Shown here: positions 59,174 through 64,000 of the stretch, in pieces
Layout: every line of letters begins with the position of its first letter
Numbering within the stretch: the first letter of the stretch is position 1
Source: Vreelandella lionensis
GTDB taxonomy: Bacteria > Pseudomonadota > Gammaproteobacteria > Pseudomonadales > Halomonadaceae
Assembly (NCBI RefSeq): GCF_002087295.1
Contig: NZ_MWVI01000083.1
Coordinates: 29,513 to 93,512 of the forward strand
Reading direction: 5' to 3'
DNA: 64,000 nucleotides
The notes under the pieces: generated by a model
Databases searched by the model: none
What the model saw: the letters and a program-made list of their open reading frames with translations, nothing else
What the model was told of the DNA's origin: nothing
Program-made: the position numbers and the translations under genes

Positions 59174-59494
59174 TCAACCGGTAGAAGATTCCACTGACAA
59201 CAACCGCTCGCGCAACTCACGGTTACGCGGCAGTAAGCCGACTTGCAGGCCCAACGGGCGAAAGACTTGGTTGAGCAGCGCCACGGTAGGACTTGCTTTA
59301 CCGGCTTCCAAATCAGACAACGTGCGACGGCTGATACCCACCAGATCGGCATATTGCGTCTGCGACATACCCAGTACGTCCCGGCGTAGCTGACGCAACA
59401 CCTGCCCCGAGCTGATTTCTTCACGCACCAGTTGAGTCGCGAGCGTCGTCAGCAGCGCCTCACGCTCAACGCTAGAGAGTTCTTTGCGCTTCAT
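59174..59494 (-). CDS. hipB: HipB-like helix-turn-helix antitoxin
   Basis: 106 aa. An N-terminal leader (MKRKELSSVEREALLTTLAT, residues 1-20) precedes an Xre HTH (LRRDVLGMSQTQYADLVGIS, RRTLSDLEAGKASPTVALLN). Overlaps the hipA stop by 4 bp (ATGA), so it is translated from the same mRNA but second, the reverse of the E. coli hipBA order. Its expected targets are the half-sites upstream of hipA. Confidence 0.85.
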   Translation of the reverse strand: MKRKELSSVEREALLTTLATQLVREEISSGQVLRQLRRDVLGMSQTQYADLVGISRRTLSDLEAGKASPTVALLNQVFRPLGLQVGLLPRNRELRERLLSVESSTG

Positions 59495-60836
59495 ACCAAC
59501 CCCCAGCGCTGCAGCTTAGTGTCCAAGTAATCAAACCCCACCGCACTCGATGTCAGTAAGGCGTCGGGCACGCCCCGCGCAGCGAGTCGCTCTTTCAGGC
59601 CAACTAGCTGACTTCCCAGCTCTTTTAACTCTGTCATCAGTTGTTCTGGGGGAATATAGACGCTTAAGCGTTCCGCAATGGCGGGCCAATTAAACTCCCG
59701 CCCCTCCTCAAACGGTGTTCCCCAAGTGGTAGTTCTTACAATTCCCTCTGGGTCAGCCTTCATGGGCGCAAAATCGTACACCGGAGCCCACCAGATACCT
59801 TGCGGCGTTTTCAGCAGCGCCGTATTACGGCCGTGGTTATCGCTGTTAGCAAACGCAATATTGAGCAGATCGCGTTTCACCCACTCACTGACAAAGCTCG
59901 CCGTATCGAAATGCCACCAGGCTCACGCACGCGGAATTGTTGGCTCAACAGACCCACCAACGCCTCAATCACGGCAAAATGATTCAAAAAGCTTCCCAGT
60001 TCCTTCCCCACGGATGAATACACAGACTCCAAGCCATAAAGCGTGCACGCCCCCCCTTGATAACCAACGTCAAAGCGGGGCAACCATAGCGATGGATAAC
60101 GCTCACCTTCTATCAACCTCATCCCTTGGGTATCGATGGTCGCGACACCCAATGCCGCTAGCTCGTGATAGAAATGATACTCCGCACGCAAAATGTCGTT
60201 ATCGATCGCGGTGCGCTGACCGCGAGGAAATTTCACCAAATAGTGCTGATCGATATTTGTCGGATCATCCTGGTAGGTATCAATCCAGACCTGATCATCT
60301 GGCGAGCAGCGCAGCAGCAGCTTAGGCGCTTCGCCACCTGCTCCGGTCGCACCGCCCCCAGCGGCCCCCAACTGCTGCGCATAGGCAAGAAAATCACTAT
60401 CCCGATTGACGACGTCAGCCAAAGCAAAGCGCTGGTGCTCAAGCGTGCTGCCAGCAGGGCGCTCAGGAAGAGCCTCTTTGATGCGCAAATTGCCCACCGG
60501 CGCAATTGTGCCCTTGGCCAATAGCGCGGCATCCTGCTCCGCTTCGCTAAGCGCCGTTATTCCCAACTGCGTGACCCAGTAACGTCGGCTGGCCCCGGAC
60601 GGCATGATATCGTCTAAAAAAGCGAACCAGCGTGGCGATTGATGGGTGTTCATCAACTCAATAGGCAAACGAAGGCTACAGGCGTGCTCATCGTCGCGAT
60701 CCAACCACTCAAGGGCATAATCTGTCAGATAGACCAAACGTGGAGGCCCCCGACGGCCTCGCTCTGGCTGCTCGATGATCAGCTCGGCGGCATCGTGCCA
60801 CTGCCCTTGATGGAAGGCTTGAACGGTTAGCAACAC
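59491..60836 (-). CDS. hipA: HipA-like Ser/Thr kinase toxin (frameshifted)
   Basis: About 448 aa when one lost base near 59909 is restored (FRVREPGGISIRRALSVSG against FDTASFVSEWVKRDLLNIAF). GTG start 60836 with AAGGTGA upstream. Kinase parts: Gly-rich loop GAAGGGATGAGGEAPKLLLR, catalytic loop NSDNHGRN, DFAP in VYDFAPM. In E. coli, HipA phosphorylates GltX and provokes persistence. Paired with hipB downstream. Whether this copy is active cannot be told. Confidence 0.87.
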
Positions 60837-60848
60837 AGCTCACCTTAA

Positions 60849-60938
60849 TTGAGTAGTTTAATGCTCAAAAGTGTAGCCCAAGGCACCATAATGTGCATTT
60901 TAATACTCAAATTAAGATCAAAATGCGATTAATGAGCA
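60849..60938. promoter_or_regulatory. Operator-like half-sites upstream of hipA
   Basis: Four copies of TGAG[TC]A in an AT-rich gap between hipA and alkA: forward at 60850, reverse inside TTAATGCTCAA (60858-60868) and TTAATACTCAA (60900-60910), forward at 60933. The two 11-mers differ at one base and lie 42 bp apart (four helical turns); 60849-60868 forms an imperfect palindrome. Fits autorepression by HipB, and may also act on divergent alkA. Confidence 0.5.
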
Positions 60939-60966
60939 TTTTTCTACCCATTTCCCAGGAGACATC

Positions 60967-61592
60967 ATGCCGTCTGATCACACGTCCGTTGCTATGATTG
61001 AACGCGCCATGCAGGCACTGGCCAATGCCGACCCCGATATTGCCCGCGCTTACCCCTTAGTCGGCGCGCCCAACCCGCGCCAGCGCGACCCAGGCTTTGC
61101 CACCTTCTTCTCGACCATCGTCAGCCAGCAGATCTCCACCGAAGCTGCTCGGGCGATCATGGGTCGGGTGAATACGCTGCTGCCGGAGCTACATGCCAAG
61201 GCAGTGATGGAGGTGGAAGGCCAAGCGCTACGCGATGCGGGGCTATCGTGGCGTAAAATCGAGTATGCCAAAGGGCTGGCCGACGCAGAGCTGGCGGGCA
61301 CGTTTAGCGCCGATGGCTTAGCGCATCTTAGCGATGACGAGGCCATTGCCGCGATTGCCCAACTGCGCGGGTTTGGCCGCTGGAGCGCCGAAATCTACCT
61401 GATGTTCTCGCTCCAGCGGCCCGATATTTTCCCCGCCGACGACCTCGCCTTAAGGGTAGCGCTAGGCCGCTTGAAGGGCATGGAGGTCAAACCCACGCCG
61501 AAACAGGCGCGCCAGATGGTGGAGCACTGGGCACCCTGGCGCAGCGTGGGGTCGCTATTTTTATGGCACTACTTCGCGGCGAGCCGGTGTAG
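60967..61592 (+). CDS. alkA: DNA-3-methyladenine glycosylase II, HhH-GPD (3' frameshift)
   Basis: Alkylation-repair glycosylase: MPSDHTSVAMIERAMQALAN, then GFATFFSTIVSQQISTEAAR, HhH hairpin LRGFGRWSAEIYLMF and catalytic Asp in FPADDLALRVALGRL. A lost C near 61574 turns the end into YFAASRCSAGV; corrected it reads HYFRGEPV with TAG at 61590-61592, 209 aa, while the uncorrected frame runs to 61605. Divergent from hipA. Confidence 0.9.
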
Positions 61593-61619
61593 CGCGGGTG
61601 TTTAGAGCATTAACGGTCT

Positions 61620-62494
61620 TTAAAGCGTAAGCCCGCCAAACTTACCGTTCTGGTAATCCTCCACCGCCTGGACGATCTCATCGCGGTTAGTCATCACAAA
61701 GGGGCCGTGAGAATAAACCGGCTCGTCGATGACTTCGCCATGGCCAAACAGCAGGCGCGCATCGCTCGCTGCTTCAATGCTCAGGCTTTCACCGTCAGGT
61801 CGACTTCGATCAAATGGTGCGCCTTGGCAGGCTCGCCGCCCACCGCCACGTCGCCACTCACCACATAAAGAAACACCTGCCGCCCAGGGGCCACGGGTAG
61901 CTGCTCATGCGCGCCCGCAGGCAGCGCCAGCGTCGACATGAACACGCCCGTCAGCGATTCAATCGGGCCCGTTTGCCCCTGCCACTCCCCGGCAATCAGG
62001 TTGAGCGTACCGCCGCCTGCCAGCTGAACAGCGGGAATGCCCTCTTGCTGCAAGCCCACGTAGCGCGGCTCGCTCATCTTCAGCCGTGACGGCAAATTGA
62101 CCCACAGCTGCAAGATTTCCAGCGGGCCACCCTCGCGCAGAAACTCCTCCGGCGAAATTTCCGCATGAACGATGCCGCTACCGGCGGTCATCCACTGCAT
62201 GCCGCCTGCGTGAATCACGCTCTGGTGCTTGGCGCTATCAGCATGGGCCAGCGAGCCTTCCAGAATAAACGTTACCGTTTCAAACCCACGGTGCGGGTGC
62301 GGCCCCAAGGGCAGCCCACGGTTGTTGGCCGGGTAAACCTGCGGGCCGTGATGATTCAAGAATAGAAACGGATCGAGCTGATCCAGCCCCGGCCCTGGCA
62401 GCGGCCGGCGGGTGACCAGATCACCGATATCATCCCGATGGGCAGGATACTGAGCGACCACGCGGCGAACGGATTGAGTATTGGCTGATGACAT
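61620..62494 (-). CDS. Pirin family protein (frameshifted)
   Basis: Bicupin metalloprotein; some relatives are quercetinases. N-terminal pirin motif GPHPHRGFETVTFILEGSL (metal His residues) and GSGIVHAE. A lost base near 61797 after EVDL turns DGESLSIEAASDARLLFGHG into TVKA-stop; the other frame continues through FGHGEVIDEPVYSHGPFVMT to TAA 61620 (291 aa). The pirin-C region is complete. Confidence 0.9.
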
Positions 62495-62592
62495 AACGCT
62501 CTCCTTATCAATACGCCCAGCGTAAAACCTCAGCTGACCGATGAGGAGCGAATAATTTGCCCCGATTCATTGAAGGAAATGAATAGAAAACC

Positions 62593-63165
62593 TTAACGGC
62601 TGGGAACGCTCAGCCGCCCCACCACCGTGAAACCCTCCTCTTGCGGGCGCACGACCACCATTTCCCCGGAGCTAACGCCCCCACCGGTCAGCGCCGTGAT
62701 ATTCACCTGATGCGTCACCAGCAGAATATTCCCCGGCCCCTGCCACCCCGCAATACGCTCACGAGCCGCTTGGGTAATGGCCACCTGATCCCCACGCCCG
62801 CGAAAGAACGAATTCAGCCACGGCGCAGGCACCACCGCCTCCAGCGCCATCAGCTCAGCGGTTTCCAACGCCCGGCACCACTGGGAGCTGTACACCACAT
62901 CAATCACCACGCCCCGCTCCCGCAGCGCCTGCCCCGCTGCTAACGCATGGGCACGCCCTTCGCTGGACAGGTTGCGCTGGGTCTCGCACGCCTCCAACAC
63001 AAACCCCGGCGAGTCGCCGATACCGGGCGCCAGGGAGTGGCGCATGAGGATGACCAAACCGCCCTTTTGAAGTGCTTGCCAGGTTGTTTCGTTTGCCTGA
63101 GCAATAGGGAACATACCCAACACACCGAGCAACAAGGTTAAAGTGAGGTGGCGTAGAGTGGGCAT
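62593..63165 (-). CDS. Secreted histidine phosphatase family protein
   Basis: 190 aa from ATG 63165 (MPTLRHLTLTLLLGVLGMFP, signal peptide ending QA); an upstream ATG at 63189 would lead MPIQGRLS. RHG-type active site VILMRHSLAPG (first catalytic His), RxxR-like SSQWCRALETAELM and second His in LLVTHQVNITAL. Periplasmic; substrate unknown. Intact. Confidence 0.85.
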   Translation of the reverse strand: MPTLRHLTLTLLLGVLGMFPIAQANETTWQALQKGGLVILMRHSLAPGIGDSPGFVLEACETQRNLSSEGRAHALAAGQALRERGVVIDVVYSSQWCRALETAELMALEAVVPAPWLNSFFRGRGDQVAITQAARERIAGWQGPGNILLVTHQVNITALTGGGVSSGEMVVVRPQEEGFTVVGRLSVPSR

Positions 63166-63250
63166 GGAGAGACGTCCTTGAATAGGCAAAATTTGATATT
63201 GTTAAGCCTAAGCCAGCTGACATTACTCTATAACGCCAGGGGTTAAGCCT

Positions 63251-63836
63251 ATGCCGGAGCAGAACCCAACCGCTTTTAGCCGCCTCGTTAGCGCAATGAC
63301 TCAACAGATAGAGCAAGCACGCGGGCAGGTTCGCCAAGCCGTGAATACGGCTATGGTACAAAGCTACTGGGAAATAGGCCGTTTAATTGTCGAACACGAA
63401 CAGCAAGGCAATCGTCGTGCTGAGTATGGTAAGCAGCAGCTACAGCAGCTCTCACAACAGCTTACCGAGCGGCTGGGGAAAGGCATTGATGTCAACAATT
63501 TACGCAATATGCGCCAGTTTTATCAAAGCTTTCCAAAGCGGAACTCAGTGCGTACCGAATTGAGCTGGACTCACTACCGCACCCTTCTGCGAATAGGAAA
63601 CGCCCAAGCCCGCGACTGGTATTTGCAGCGACGATAACCCCACTATTGGCTTGGTGCTGTGCAGTGAAAAAAGCGAAGCTGTGGTGAAGTACTCGGTGCT
63701 GGCCGAACAAAAACAGCTGTTTGCAGCGAAATACATGCCGTATCTGCCCTCTGAAGATGAACTCAAACGTGAGCTAGAGCGCGAACGAACTCAGGCAGTG
63801 GAACAGCTTCAGCAGCACGGGCGGGGCGATGAGTGA
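63251..63836 (+). pseudogene. YhcG/DUF1016 nuclease remnant, core deleted
   Basis: The first 127 aa (MPEQNPTAFSRLVSAMTQQI to WTHYRTLLRIGNAQARDWYL) match the DUF1016 N-terminal domain. The ORF then stops (RR-stop). The other frame continues directly at DDNPTIGLVLCSEKSEAVVK YSVLAEQKQLFAAKYMPYLP and ends LERERTQAVEQLQQHGRGDE, which is the C-terminal end of such proteins. The PDDEXK nuclease core between them (roughly 150-170 aa in relatives) is missing, unlike the single-base breaks elsewhere. Likely a true deletion pseudogene. Confidence 0.8.
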
Positions 63837-64000
63837 ACGATAGCTTCACGAACAATCTCAGCGGCTGAAATTTTGATTTCTCGAAGCAGCTCCCTCTTTT
63901 TTTTAAGCTATTAACGTACTCCCGCCCGGTAGCTATCTGGCTCCAGCCAGAGCTGTTCGTGGAGATCGCCTTTGTCTAGTCCTGAAATAGATTGACACTT
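63837..64000. other. Window end, no gene seen
   Basis: 164 bp with no convincing ORF. The last 20 bases (CCTGAAATAGATTGACACTT) look like ends seen next to IS3-type elements in related genomes, but no transposase is visible, so this is only a hint. Confidence 0.3.

Noticed and set aside
63960..64000. Insertion sequence end at the right edge
   Set aside because: Only a short resemblance; no transposase or second inverted repeat lies within the window.

Overview
The window is chromosomal DNA of a gammaproteobacterium, most likely a Halomonadaceae member (Halomonas/Vreelandella type). Reasons: moderately high GC; gene order resembling Pseudomonas in several blocks (dsbA-cytochrome c4-engB; argH-lptM-lysA-dapF-DUF484-xerC-yigB with hemCDXY; gmk-rpoZ-spoT-ridA; oxyR-recG-hup-rubredoxin reductase-ubiC-ubiA-phoB-phoR with pst-phoU); two TRAP substrate-binding proteins; acidic secreted proteins. 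The assignment rests on remembered family and gene-order knowledge, not on a search. There is no rRNA, tRNA, CRISPR array, complete insertion sequence or prophage that I can see.

Layout. 1-3.1 kb: dtd end, chalcone-isomerase-like protein, universal stress protein, thiD. 3.1-6.4 kb: a TRAP uptake operon (dctQ-dctM-dctP). 6.5-9.7 kb: EEP phosphatase, dsbA, cytochrome c4, engB. 9.7-15.7 kb: a minus-strand run for lysine, arginine and envelope or recombination functions (argH, lptM, lysA, dapF, DUF484, xerC, HAD phosphatase). 15.8-18.2 kb: a PAS-PAS-LOV-GGDEF-EAL protein. 18.4-22.8 kb: hemCDXY. 22.7-33.2 kb: mscL, aroQ, DUF1338 dioxygenase, DUF72, sodium symporter, hexR, uvrD-like helicase, an orphan Tat-type TRAP binding protein, yciA thioesterase. 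33.3-38.5 kb: pstS, then pstCAB-phoU behind a three-repeat Pho box. 38.6-40.9 kb: cysZ and an AT-rich island with two paralogous secreted acidic proteins. 40.9-48.8 kb: phoR-phoB, ubiA, ubiC, rubredoxin reductase, HU, an SCP2-like protein, yccS. 48.8-57.7 kb: recG, oxyR, SDR, ridA, spoT, rpoZ, gmk, extensin-like protein, glycine-zipper lipoprotein. 57.8-63.8 kb: MFS exporter, a hipA-hipB pair in reversed order, alkA, pirin, histidine phosphatase and a deleted YhcG nuclease remnant.

About half of the genes, including essential ones (dapF, hemC, HU, ubiA), are broken by one-base indels, and three carry a stop exactly where a tyrosine is conserved. Restoring one base usually gives a full-length family member (HU becomes exactly 90 aa), so most breaks look like uncorrected sequencing errors rather than biology. 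I annotate such genes at their full extent and name the break points.

The most interesting items are: (1) two paralogous signal-peptide proteins, each with a sigma-54-type -24/-12 element at the same distance from the start codon and shared sequence further upstream; (2) a LOV blue-light sensor motif hidden by a frameshift in a c-di-GMP enzyme whose GGDEF and EAL residues are intact; (3) the placement of Pho boxes in the pst and phoB regions; (4) the reversed hipA-hipB pair with repeated half-sites upstream; (5) an MscL channel carrying a CxxC...CxxC zinc-ribbon-like tail.
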